Source: Zopfochytrium polystomum (Eukaryota > Chytridiomycota > Chytridiomycetes > Chytridiales > Chytridiaceae). Taken from it: 64,000 bases of DNA. Below, piece after piece: positions 1-10,400 of this stretch (positions are counted from its first letter, which is position 1; each line of letters starts with the position of its first letter). Under the pieces are notes generated by a model, which was not told the DNA's origin, searched no databases, and was given only the letters and a program-made list of their open reading frames with translations. A program made the position numbers and the translations under genes. The stretch spans positions 124,001 to 188,000 of the forward strand of contig JAIVFJ010000073.1 of assembly GCA_025765615.1 (NCBI GenBank), read 5' to 3'.

Positions 1-1290
1 GGCTTGGAGCTGTGAGCATTACATCTCTACTTTCCACCGGCAATCCTGTCCTAAAGTTAACACATATTCTCTTGCCATTTTCGTTCTTCAAAACAACAGA
101 TTGCCCATCAGCACTGAATGCACAAGACATTGTGAATGAAAAACCATCCAGCTTATGGAGTTCCTGGCCAGTGGAAGCATTCCAAATCCTGACTGTCTCA
201 TCCCGACTTCCAGACACAACAAACTGCCCATCAGAACTGAATGCTGCAGAGTAGACATAATAAGAGTGTCCCTCCAGCTTTTGCAGCTCCTGGCCAGTGG
301 AAGCATTCCAAATCCTGACTGTTTTGTCACAACTTCCAGACACAACAAACTGCCCATCAGGACTGAATGCTGCAGACATGACATAATCAGAGTGTCCCTC
401 CAGCTTTTGCAGCTCCTGGCCAGTGGAAACATTCCAAATCCTGACTGCACTGTCATCACCTCCAGACACAACAAACTGCCCATCAGAACTGAATGCTGCA
501 GAGTTGACAGAATGAGAGTGTCCCTCCAGCTTATGCAGCTCCTGGCCAGTGGAAGCATTCCAAATCCTGACTGTCTCGTCACGACTTCCAGACACAACAA
601 ACTGCCCATCAGAACTGAATGCTGCAGACATGACATAATCAGAGTGTCCATCCAGCTCATGCAGCTCCTGGCCAGCGGAAGCATTCCAAATCCTGACTGT
701 CTTGTCATCACTTCCAGACACAACAAACTGCCCATTAGGACTGAATGCTGCAGAAGAGACATAGTAAGAGTGTCCCTCCAGCTTATGCAGCTCCTGGCCA
801 GTGGAAGCATCCCAAATCCTGACTGTCTTGTCATCACTTCCAGACACAACAAACTGCCCATCAGGACTGAATGCTGCAGAGTTGACAGAACGAGAGTGTC
901 CCTCCAGCTTATGCAGCTCCTGGCCAGCGGAAGCATTCCAAATCCTGACTGTCGTGTCACAACTTCCAGACACAACAAACTGCCCATCAGGACTGAATGC
1001 TGCAGAGTAGACAAAATCAGAGTGTCCCTCTAGCTTATGCAGCTCCTGGCCAGTGGAAGCATTCCAAATCCTGACTGTCTTGTCATCACTTCCAGACACA
1101 ACAAACTGCCCATCAGGACTGAATGCTGCAGAGTGGACAGAATGAGAGTGTCCCTCCAACTTATGCAGCTCCTGGCCAGTGGAAACATTCCAAATCCTGA
1201 CTGTCTTGTCCCAACTTCCAGAAACAACAAACTGCCCATCAGGACTAAAAGATGCAGAGGTGACATAATAAGAGTGTCCCTCAAGAATAT
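1..1290 (-). repeat. Tandem 126-bp WD40-coding array, nine near-identical units plus a diverged tenth
   Basis: The word TGGCCAG (TGGCCAR variants) recurs at 165, 291, 417, 543, 669, 795, 921, 1047 and 1173, exactly every 126 bp. Each unit encodes 42 residues that run from EGHS through SPDGQFVVSGS and TVRIWN to STGQELHKL. Units differ at only a few codons: the residues just after EGHS (YY/HS/DF/RS/DY), the residue three further on (T, H, Y, N, S, M), and the residue after SGS (W, D, C, R). The unit nearest the left edge (DGFSFTMSCAFSADGQ) has lost the repeat consensus. The array is part of the NLR reading frame and is not an independent satellite. Confidence 0.95.
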
Positions 1291-4200
1291 TTAAACAGGA
1301 AGGCCAAGATTTTGGTTGCCCCTTTAAAACTCTGGGGCATGACACACTTCCAGGCACATTCTGAACAAATGTCTTAAAAAATTCAGAATCACTAGGGGAG
1401 AAGGGAACAGCAGTGAAATAAACTTGCAAGGCAGATGCCTTGAGTGGAATGAGAAACTTTTGCACAACCTTTTTCATATCTTCCATCAGTGTGTGGAGTT
1501 GGTGTGTCTTGGCAAGAACAAGCTTCTGGAGCTTGGTCATGGCAGAAATAACCAAATTGAGGGAGTCAAGCAAGCTGCATGCTTCCAAGTAGTGATGTCC
1601 GTGTTGCAGAAGAAATTTTTGCAATTCATCAAAAAGAGTCTGATCAAGTAAATAGGATGGAGTGGTTGACACAGGCTTCTCAATTGCATCTCCTTGCAAA
1701 TTTTCGGTGGCCCCTTCAAATTTTTGTGGAGGAAGTTTCAAACTTCCTGGCAGACTGCTGTCCTGAGTGTCTTCCTCAGCATCAAACCACCTTTCATTAT
1801 GATCCCCATCACCATCACCATCTTCTTGGACATTCTTTTCAATATTTGAGCTGTGTTTGGGTAGCTCATTGGCTCCTGAGTCAAAGCAGTGTTCCCAGAA
1901 GTGATTCACTGCATATCTGACATGCTCAGGCATTCCTTGCTGCACTTTCTCATCAAAATCAGGAATCTCAGAGTGGAAATCTGAGAATGGCAGGTCACAC
2001 ATATTAAATTTCATATTCCTGTTCATTGCACTGATGCAAAGCCTTGCAAATTCAGAGTGGCTACTTTCCAGGTCAATCTGAAGGGACAACTTGCATCTTT
2101 CTGGAGTTGTCAGGTAGTCCTTGACAGACTTGTGGAAAATTTTGATCTTCTTCATGGAACCATCAAGCACAAGGATTGAATCAAGCATCCGGATGCACCT
2201 TATCACATTGTCTGGTTCCTCCTTGTCCAGCAGAGATACAATTGCTGCAGCAGTCAGAGGTTCATAGGCAAGAACAATGATCAACAGCACAGCATGAATA
2301 AGAGTTTCAAAATGGCTCCCTTTGATAGGCTGAAGGATACCATTGAATATTCTGTCATACATCAAGTCAATGGTTCCATCCATTTTGTCACTGTCAGGAA
2401 GGTCTTTAACTTGCCCAAGAGTAATTTCTTCAGTCTCTAATTTCCGCAAATGAGTGCAAGCAGTCACAAGCCAGACAAATATTCCAGCAGACTTTGATAC
2501 CAGAATCTCAGAGCCCTCATCAACAATAGATTGATCAGCATTCAAGGATCTGAGGAAATTTCTTGTAAACTCAATTTGATCCTTGGAATTTTCTTCAGCC
2601 GTTGGTTCAATTTCAAACGGAATCAGCGCAAAGGCTTTCACAATATCTACTTCAGGCTGTCCAGTCACCAGCATCTTCACATTATCAGGAAGCAGCCTGT
2701 CCAGTTCCTGAAACACTAAAAGAATCTCATTCCTCTTTCCAATAACACTGCATTCATCAAGGGCATCGACAACCAGGACCACAGGTATATCCAGCTTCTT
2801 CGCATCAACAACTTTCTTCAACGGTTGGACAAGCAGCACTTTCATCATCTCAAACACTGATTTGGACAAAATATCTGCATTGTCTTGCATGACTTGAAGG
2901 AGATTCATTCCAAACTGAAGACTGAACTTTGCAAGACCAAACACAAGAGTCAAGACCAGGTTTCGAGCACTGCTGCGACGCTTGTCATCATGTTTGCAGA
3001 AGAACAAGCCACCAAGCATGCCCTGAGCCTGCAGCTCCCTGGAGACCATGGCAGCCATCACAGACTTGCCTACTCCAGCCACACCTTTCAACCACATCAC
3101 CCTGTTGGTGTTAGCTCCTGAAGGATCATCTGGAGACAAAAACTTGAACACTCTCTTGAGCAGCCACTGCCTGGATCCAGAAAGTACATTCTTCAGGAGA
3201 GCTTCCCTCTCAAGATCCATGATTTCAGACAGGGGAGACAACCATTTCTCCAATTCAGCCAAACTAGATCTGGAAAGTGAAATATCGTGGCTTGGACTAG
3301 GGGTCTTCAATTCAGCCTTACGGCGACTATACACTTTTCTGGCTTCAGTCACAATCCTTCAATGAGAAGGTCAGGTGAGGGCAAAGAAAAGAAAAAAGGT
3401 GTGTATACTTACATCATAACATCTATCTCAGGATTTGCTTTTGGCCCATTCAGCTTCATTACCATCTCCACTATTTCAGCCACTGTCTGGCAGCCAGGGC
3501 TCAGAGGGTGGGCGTGAGGCTTGGCAGGAAACATCAAGTGATCAAAGGTGCTGAACTCTTTCCACAACATTTCCTTCTTTCCACCATCAACAATGGCCAT
3601 TACTTTGCTGGAAAGAAGTACAGGCAGAATGTCATGGCCTCTCTCCTTGCTCATCTGAAGTGCAAGCTCCCACTAAAGTTATATTAGAATAGATCAAGGA
3701 AGAGCGCAGCCCACCTCCAATAAGCAGTTGTCTGGTTTTTTGTCAGCCTCAAGCATCCTCTTCATACTTGCATCAGAACACAACAAAACAATGACTTTAG
3801 AGTGAAACAGTCCAGACATGAAGTTGATTCCCCAGTCCTGGCCAAAGGAAAGACATTCTGCATCCCAGAAAGCATGTCTTCCATCCAGTCTGGACTCAGC
3901 AGGAAGCACAGACCCTGTGTATACTTCCAGAAGGGTTGTCTTCATCTTATCAAATAGATTTCTAGCAACTAAAGTCTCTGAGGCTTGTTGGTAACTGAAA
4001 GATGTTAGAGCAGGGATTTAGAAGGAGGCACAAACCTGATAAAGAATGGGTGTTTTTGAACTTTAGTTTTGCACTCCCAATTGTCTGGAATAAGTTCAAT
4101 CCAATTATCTGAGGAAATGAATGGAAAGACAATGTGTAAGCATTGGAGCGCATTACTGAATCACAGCTTCTGACCTTTCTTGCCAACAATCTTTGTATCA

Positions 4201-4531
4201 TACCTATTGTTGGTACCACTAGCTGCAGTGGGAGGGGCTTCAGCAGCATAAACCTTGAACATTGTGAGAAGGAGGATCGGAAATGAGAAAAGCCAAAGAA
4301 CCTCACTTTCCACTCAAAATTCTGCGAAAGCAGGCTAGACAGGTTGTCATTTTCACCAAGTACCATTGTCCGACCAGTTGCCTTGTCCACATACTCCAAC
4401 ACGATTGGAACAGCAATCTTCCAACGGGTTGCCACAAGCTGAAGCAAATCATCCAGCCCAACGGTTGCTGAGACAGAAATCTTCATGCCCATTCCACCAT
4501 ACTCAAAGATTGCAGTCACTTGGGCTGCCAT
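1..4531 (-). CDS. TIR-NACHT-WD40 NLR-type (STAND) receptor, 3' end cut by window edge
   Basis: Probable intracellular immune or allorecognition receptor. I rebuilt six exons whose phases all agree: 4531-4307, 4253-4175, 4108-4036, 3994-3715, 3672-3413 and 3356 down to beyond base 1, about 1424 codons so far. The domain order is as follows. A beta-grasp PB1/ubiquitin-like domain covers residues 1-80. A TIR domain starts at HPFFISYQ and contains FWDAECL, SKVIVLL and LLEWELAL. A NACHT NTPase has Walker A GVAGVGKS (about 3060-3090) and Walker B VVLVVDALDEC (about 2755-2790). A helical linker follows, then nine near-identical 42-residue WD40 units and a degenerate tenth. By family logic, WD40 units sense a ligand, NACHT oligomerises on ATP, and TIR acts as NADase or scaffold; that is inference. 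The start ATG at 4531 is the first in frame after a likely 3' splice site, so a further 5' exon is possible. The C-terminus is not visible. Confidence 0.88.
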
Positions 4532-5542
4532 TTGTTGACCAGTCCCAGTCTGGAAGTAAGAGATGAGTGTTAGATTAGGCAATAAAATTTGTAGAAAAGA
4601 GCTTTGGAACGGATCAGGGAAGGGGAGCAGTGCAACTAAGTCAAATAATTGTTAGTCAATTGCCTTGTCTCAAAGTGATTGCTCACCTTTTGCCATGGGA
4701 ATTGGAAATAGTATTTGGTTTGAGCGGGGATCGATTGGAGGAATTGGCTTGACAAGGTAGGGTGGTCGTTCTCACCATATGGTTATCAGACCAAGCGACG
4801 AACCTAAATCCCATCAAAGTTAGCCGTTAGTGGGGAGAATGGTAAATATCGATTGATGCAATAGGGAAAGACTATCGACGAATGAGAGTGTCACAGGGAA
4901 TTAATCATCAGCTCAATGTGCTCCATAGGAAGTGTGGGATGTGAGAGATTGAGGTTTGTGATTCTAACACTTGGTTTCTGTTGGAATAATCGAAAGATCT
5001 AGAGAGGCTGACGGATCGACCGATCGAGAGAAATGGCCAAAGGGATTTGTTGAAGGATCGATTGAGAGATCCACTGCCAAAGCGATGTAAGGCGTTTGAG
5101 GATGGTGCGAGAGGGAGATCGAGAGAGAGATCGAGAGATAATTCTACCACTGGAATTAGGTTGGAATAACAATAATCGAGAGACCGAACGAACAGAGAGA
5201 CGAGGGAGACCAGAGAGGCGATGAAGGAAATCGTCACAGGGATCTGTTTTGGAAAGATCTAAGCGATCGATTGAGAGATCCACCACACAGGAGAGGGTGT
5301 CGTTTGGAAGGGCGATGAGGAGGTTCTTACACGGGGTCAATCTTTGTTTGTTATTTTAAAATCTATTTGACAAGCCATCCTATCAAGAACAGTATTCCTA
5401 CTTGTCGACTTGCTTTGTCTATGCGCCACGAAAAAAAAAAAAAAAAACTTCATCAAACGAGGCAGCGTCAAGGAAAATATGAATGGGAAAAACAAATGAA
5501 CAATTATTGACAATAGTTGGTAAATTTAGAAACTTAATCTTA
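4532..5542. other. Upstream region of the NLR gene, GATCGA-rich low complexity
   Basis: I find no supportable gene here. From about 4980 to 5290 the sequence is a scrambled series of GATCGA, GAGAGATC and AGAGACGA words, which produces Ser/Leu/Asp-rich open frames on the minus strand. These look like sequence-bias artefacts. A 16-17 base poly(A) run lies near 5431-5447. The NLR promoter, and perhaps a short 5' non-coding exon (a GT donor sits after ATGGCAAAAG near 4687), should lie in the first few hundred bases. Confidence 0.5.
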
Positions 5543-7481
5543 GAGCATCGCCACCAGCCGGTAAATCCTAAATTTGCCCTGGAATGGGCCGTGGCAAATT
5601 TGCACGGAGGCCAAACTGGGGCAAATCCGTCCCAATTTGCCCCAGTTTATTCGCTGGGGTATTCTTTTTCGAAACAGACAAGTCAGCGTCGCTCGTTGCG
5701 TTGCACTGCCCCTTGACGAATCCGCCGTCATGGGACAAGTATTGAAACAAAGCGGGTCCAGTTGGAGGGGGATCGTGTGAAGACAGAGAGCGAGAAGCAC
5801 GAGCTAGAAATACTTCAGTTGGACACGAGCAAGTTGGACCCTGTTGCAGCAACGATCGTGAAGGCGAAACAGCAGCAATTGTTGGCAAAATACGTTGTGG
5901 GCTTGGGGAACTCTGTGCAGTGACTTCTTTTCCCGCTGCTTAAACTAAAAAACAATAGCACACTCGTCCATCTCCCTCCTGTGTTGGCTCTACAGGTGTT
6001 GAATGAGATTGTTGCGTAGTATGTGGTGGGCCTGTCGATCTGCCAATTCCCTGCGTGATCGAATCAACCAAGCCAACGTTTTTTCCTCACTTGAAGGCAC
6101 TGTTGGAACCCAAACACCACTGTTGGAGTTGTGTGGCACGTTCAGATCCCCTGGCTGCGTAGGCTGAGTTCCCTTTTCAAGACCATTCCCAATTTGGTGC
6201 CTCTCGTACCAGATAATCATGTTGTGCATGATGATGCAAGCGATGATAATTTTATGCATCCTCACCTGGCTCCAGTACTTGCACGGTGCCCTCAATATTC
6301 CCCATTTTGCCTGCAAAACTCCAAAAGCTCGCTCAACATCCTTTCAAAGCGCTTCCTGCCGAACTGCAAAAAGCTGTTTTGCTGCACTCTGAGGAGCAGT
6401 GATTGTTTGAACGAAGACTGACCATTTGGGATATATTCCATCAGCTAAAAAATAGCCCTTGGAATATTTCTGTCCGTTGAGCTCGAATTTGACCATTGGC
6501 ATCTGATTGTCGCCGATGTTATGGGAGAGCAATCAATGACGTTGATATCATTGTTTGATCCAGGCACTCCAAAGAAAGCATGCCAAAAGTAGAGGTCAGG
6601 GCTGACAATCACCTCCAGAATTATTGCTGCCTGTTTCTCCTTTCCCTGATACTGTCCCTTCCAGTTTTTTGGTCAGTTGTTCCATTCCCAATGCATGCAA
6701 TCTATAGATCCAAGCATGCCTGGGAAGCCTCGATCAGCATTGAAATCACTGATGACTGTTCCGCTTGGGCTGTGTTGGTGCTTGAAGGTATTCATCCTTG
6801 AAAAGCGTAATGATTGCATCACAGAAGTTGGTGAGGCTATCCAAACAAACTGTCTTTGAGATCTTCACATACTCATCAATCCTATCGGCAGAATCTCCGT
6901 ATGCAAGAATTCGAATAGCAGCTGTGCATTTTTGCAGTCTGTAAAGTCCAAATTTCCGCGCTGCATTCTGTCTACGTTTAAAATAGCCATCATACTCCTC
7001 CACCTCAGCGGCAATCTTTTTGAACAAATCTGATGACATTCGAAATCGATTTTTGAACATCTCCTCGCCATATCTCAGAGTCTCAGAGAAGTAGTCATCA
7101 ACCAACTGCTTATAAAACTCTGAAAAGTCACAGCTGATGTTCTGTTGCTTTCCTGGTTGAGATCCTCCTACACGCCTCCTGTTTTGGTCCAATCCTTGAT
7201 CTGAATCACTGTCATCTGCATGAACAAACGCAAGGACAGCTGTCAATCGCCTCTCTTGAGCCTGCTCCGACCGCAGAATACTACTGATAAGCTGTCGTGG
7301 GGCTGCCATTCGCCAAAATTGTCTGTTTTTTCGTAGGATTGTCTGAAAGTTCATGACAAGGGCAGATAGAATAACCCAAAGCTGGTGGCAGTTGTATGGT
7401 GGGCTATTAAAAATCAATTACAAAAAAATTTGCCCCACCCTTTAGCCCACCCCAAATTTAGCCCACCTGGTGGCGATGCTC
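5543..7481 (-). mobile_element. PIF/Harbinger DNA transposon, complete ends, dead transposase
   Basis: The element is 1939 bp. Its 15-bp terminal inverted repeats are perfect: GAGCATCGCCACCAG at 5543-5557 and its reverse complement at 7467-7481. They are flanked by a TTA duplication at 5540-5542 and 7482-7484, the 3-bp TWA target typical of PIF/Harbinger. Similarity continues inward (both ends carry AAATTTGCCC- or GGGCTAAATTTG-like sequence). The minus strand holds a decayed DDE transposase of the HARBI1/plant-transposon type. Clean ends and an exact duplication imply fairly recent insertion, while the coding decay shows this copy cannot move itself. Confidence 0.92.
5990..7417 (-). pseudogene. 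Harbinger-type transposase pseudogene
   Basis: Read on the minus strand, this is a DDE transposase related to HARBI1 and plant PIF proteins. The N-terminal part (7417-6746) holds a predicted helical region ending near KRNSHQ. The reading frame then shifts and continues with GFPGMLGSIDCMHW, which carries the first catalytic Asp, and SNNDINVID, which carries the second. It then meets a TGA in place of a probable Trp (after EWNN) near 6670. A second frameshift precedes NIGDNQMPMVKF near 6520. A further in-frame TGA near 6344 sits where the family has Arg, just before KDVERAFGVLQ, which holds the catalytic Glu. The C-terminal part (6316-5990) stays open. At least two frameshifts and two stops make it non-functional. 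I rejected an intron explanation because the lesions fall inside conserved motifs. Confidence 0.85.
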
Positions 7482-7484
7482 TTA

Positions 7485-10115
7485 CAGGTATAAAAATAAA
7501 GGGAGCGGCTATCCACAGACTCCCTCCAATGGAGGGTGCCAAGGGCGAACCAGCGTTTGGGTCAAACAAATTCAACATCAAAGACAAAATCAGCGGGATC
7601 AGTGCCGCGTAGCAGCTGCGAGCAAGTGCCAGGACTTTGGGAGGGGGAGGGGCAAAGAGTGAAAATGAAACGGAGAAAGGGAAAAGGGGAAGAAAAAGTG
7701 AAAGCAAAATGGGAAGGAAAAGGGGAGGCTGCGCAACCGCGTGGCCAACTGAGGGAAAGAGGGAGGGAAACACACCCTCAGCACCGGTGCAGCACTAGCA
7801 AGAGCAGACGGCATCGGCAGAGCCCATCCAAAAGCTTGTCTTCAATGAATAAACAACGAAAAATGTGAAAAAGACAAGAAAAGTGGTTCAAGGGGGTCTC
7901 AACCTCCTAGTTAAGGGGATTCTGTGCTTAGCCGTTCCCATAAATGAAATGTGTCAAATGCAATTGAGAAGTTGTGGTAGTTGTTGGTCAGAATTTTTTG
8001 TTGATGCTTGCGATTATATTAGCGAAAGGGCATCTCCTGAATTTTATCGGGACGTTTGACAGAATAGAGGAGATGATTGATGGTTTTTGCATTTTCAGAT
8101 TTAAATGTGTGAATTCTTCATTTATAGCAAGATAAAGTCGTATAAAATTGTTTTTGAAAGTATTTTACGTGTTCATAATGAGAATATTGTGAGACTATAC
8201 TCACTCCTTTGACCCTGGGATCTGGGCCCTAGAGTGAGGGAAAGCAAATAATAGGCTAAAACTAACTTTATTGGGCTGTTGTCTAGGGGGTGTTTCAACC
8301 CTACTACTTGCCTAGTCCACAAAGTATCCCTACTGATCTGTCTAACAGGGGTCTCAAACACAAAGAATGAACATTCAGAGGGACAATCCTCTGAAGGATC
8401 GGTGCCAGGGCACCGATTACTCGCGTGGCCGCGGGCCGATGCGAGGGGAAACGGAAGGGCACTCCCAAGGGCGCAACACAACCGCAGAAGAAAGAGAGAG
8501 AAGAGGGAAAGAGGGGTTTTATCTCAGGAACCTAATCTCAAATACAACAGGAGCGGTAAATAGCGACGGGACGGACAGGGCGCGACCTAGCGCCCCTCGT
8601 CGCGGACGGTGCTGCTGGAGCCCTCGTCGTCACCAGCGACGGGGGGGAGAGAGAGAAGGGAGTCGACTATGTAGGGGTCGGAACGTTGCCAGCAGGGAAC
8701 TCGCACGCAGAAACACCTGCGATCGTACACGCACCCCGCCAGGCTGCGTCGGCACGATCACTCGACCAACGGGCTTTATCGCATCGCACTTGTACTCACA
8801 CATCTCACCCTCACAGCAATAGGACCGAGGCAGGCGCTTGTAGATCGAACTCTCAGGTGTCGGGGGCTGCACCGGGCGCAGCCACCAACACCCTTGCGGG
8901 GACGGGAAGGTTGGGGACAACGACGCCGTCGTCGTCACCACCACCACCGTCATCGCGGCGGGCAAGCGCCAGGGATCCTCACTCCAACACAGAGCCGGCA
9001 ATGTCACACAGTCGCTGGTGGGGCCAGCTGCATTCCCCACCCATGGCCCCTTAAGAGGAGCCCCACGAAGGGACCATGTACACACCCGGGTGTACCATCT
9101 CTCACTACCCTCACCTTGCAAGCCAGATGGATTTGAAGGGACTCTGTATTGGTGCCAATGGACAGAAATCAGATTGAAGAAAAAAGGAAAAAGAGAAATG
9201 GCCCAAAAACAGAGAGAGAGAAAATTGACAAGTCAACCCCCCTGACTTGGAGCATCCACCACAAATGCTCTAAGTCCCCCCAACCTATGCCTGTATGTAC
9301 AAGTGCCAAAAATAAATAATAAATTAGGCGGGCTTGGGGTACGGCCTGTCAGGCACCCCATCCCTTGGCAGTCAGGCAGTCTCTGTTAGTCACCGAAAAA
9401 GAAAATATGTTGAGAAAACCCTGGCGCAACAGAAACTGTTAAGACGAAAGTAGTAAAAGCAGGCCCAATAATAAAGATGGGTTAGCCGCTAATACACTTT
9501 GATAACGCCTTGGAAACTAAGAACCAGGAGCAATAATAGGGGTCCCGATCCTTGCGGTTTTATGACAGGTACGCTTGTTTTTGCGAATAAAATCCCTAGA
9601 CTTTATCACTGAGACCTCGGTGTAGTCTCACACTCCAGTTATTTCAAGGTCTGTTGTTCTTTTGTAATTGGGCACTCCTCTATGGTTTGTTGTTGACTAG
9701 TTTCAACACAGTAGGTTGAACTTGTTGACCATCAATACCATCGCAAAAGCGCTGCTCCTGAAATGAAGCCATTCACAAGCTTTGGACTGCTTCTCTATAT
9801 AATGACAATCAGTCGACAGAAGGACTTTGACAAGAATTCAGAAGACATGGAGACTGTGATGGTTGCAGTAGCTCATTTGCAGTCATAACTCGGGGCTAAA
9901 CTTCACTTGCCAGTGATTTTGGAAGGTGGAGAAATGGTTGTTATCAACATGAGGCTTTCAAAGGTAGAATTGGACAAGTCAAAATTGGTGGTGGCAGGTC
10001 TTGGGTATTGCGAAAAGCCAAGGAACATCATTGTTCATAGTGAATGAAGCATCTTTCCATCAGAGCAAAGTATAAAATTGATGGTCTCCTTCTTCAATAT
10101 CCACCCTCTGATCAT
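7485..10115. other. Gene-poor interval with no supportable gene
   Basis: This interval holds only short open frames without recognisable domains. A GC-richer patch at about 8380-9050 carries overlapping frames on both strands. The minus frame 9121-8630 has a cysteine cluster (CCEGEMCEYKC) but no matching start, neighbours or family. The rest is AT-rich. It is probably old transposon sequence. I see no terminal repeats that would delimit an element here. Confidence 0.45.
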
Positions 10116-10129
10116 CATGAGGTGGGTGC

Positions 10130-10400
10130 ACCAGCTCCCATTCTTGGAAAATGGGATGCCCCACCACCATTTTCCCTTGTCTCTTATTTCAATCCCCAAC
10201 ACCTTTGGCAAAAACTGGTTGCCCAGCTCCCATTCTTGAAAAATGGGAGCTCCCACCACCATTTTTCTTGCCTCTGGTTTCAATTCCCACTCCCTCCAGA
10301 AAATGTCTTGTCCCAGAGCTACCATTTTGCCAAAAATGGTAGCTACAGATCTGTATCTGATGCAAAATGGTAGCTATGTGACCAGCCATGGCCCACAGTG
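10130..10400 (-). repeat. Palindrome-rich repeat, copy C, ending in CACTGTGGGC
   Basis: Read on the minus strand, it begins CACTGTGGGCCATGGCTG at 10400 and continues with AGCTACCATTTT words. It contains three small palindromes. At 10225-10251, AGCTCCCATT pairs with AATGGGAGCT. At 10317-10344, AGCTACCATTTT pairs with AAAATGGTAGCT. A weaker one lies near 10133-10157. The same terminus and the same palindromic word occur at 11652-11856 and 14711-14915. It may be a non-autonomous DNA transposon. The CACTG-type end suggests, but does not prove, the CACTA/CMC group. Confidence 0.6.

Noticed and set aside
1..1290. Possible CRISPR array or satellite
   Set aside because: Units are contiguous 126-bp coding repeats with no spacers, in a eukaryotic gene.
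88..1294. Long repeated open frames on both strands over the WD40 array (308, 292 and 85 codons)
   Set aside because: A 126-bp period keeps all frames open once one is; only the minus frame giving EGHS...TVRIWN joins the NACHT exon and matches WD40.
4908..5340. Ser/Leu-rich minus frames of about 110 codons
   Set aside because: They arise from GATCGA/GAGAGATC word bias, with no domain and no splice links.
8367..9121. Overlapping frames of about 150-160 codons on both strands, one with a Cys cluster
   Set aside because: Both strands are open because of GC-rich bias; no family, start context or neighbours support a gene.
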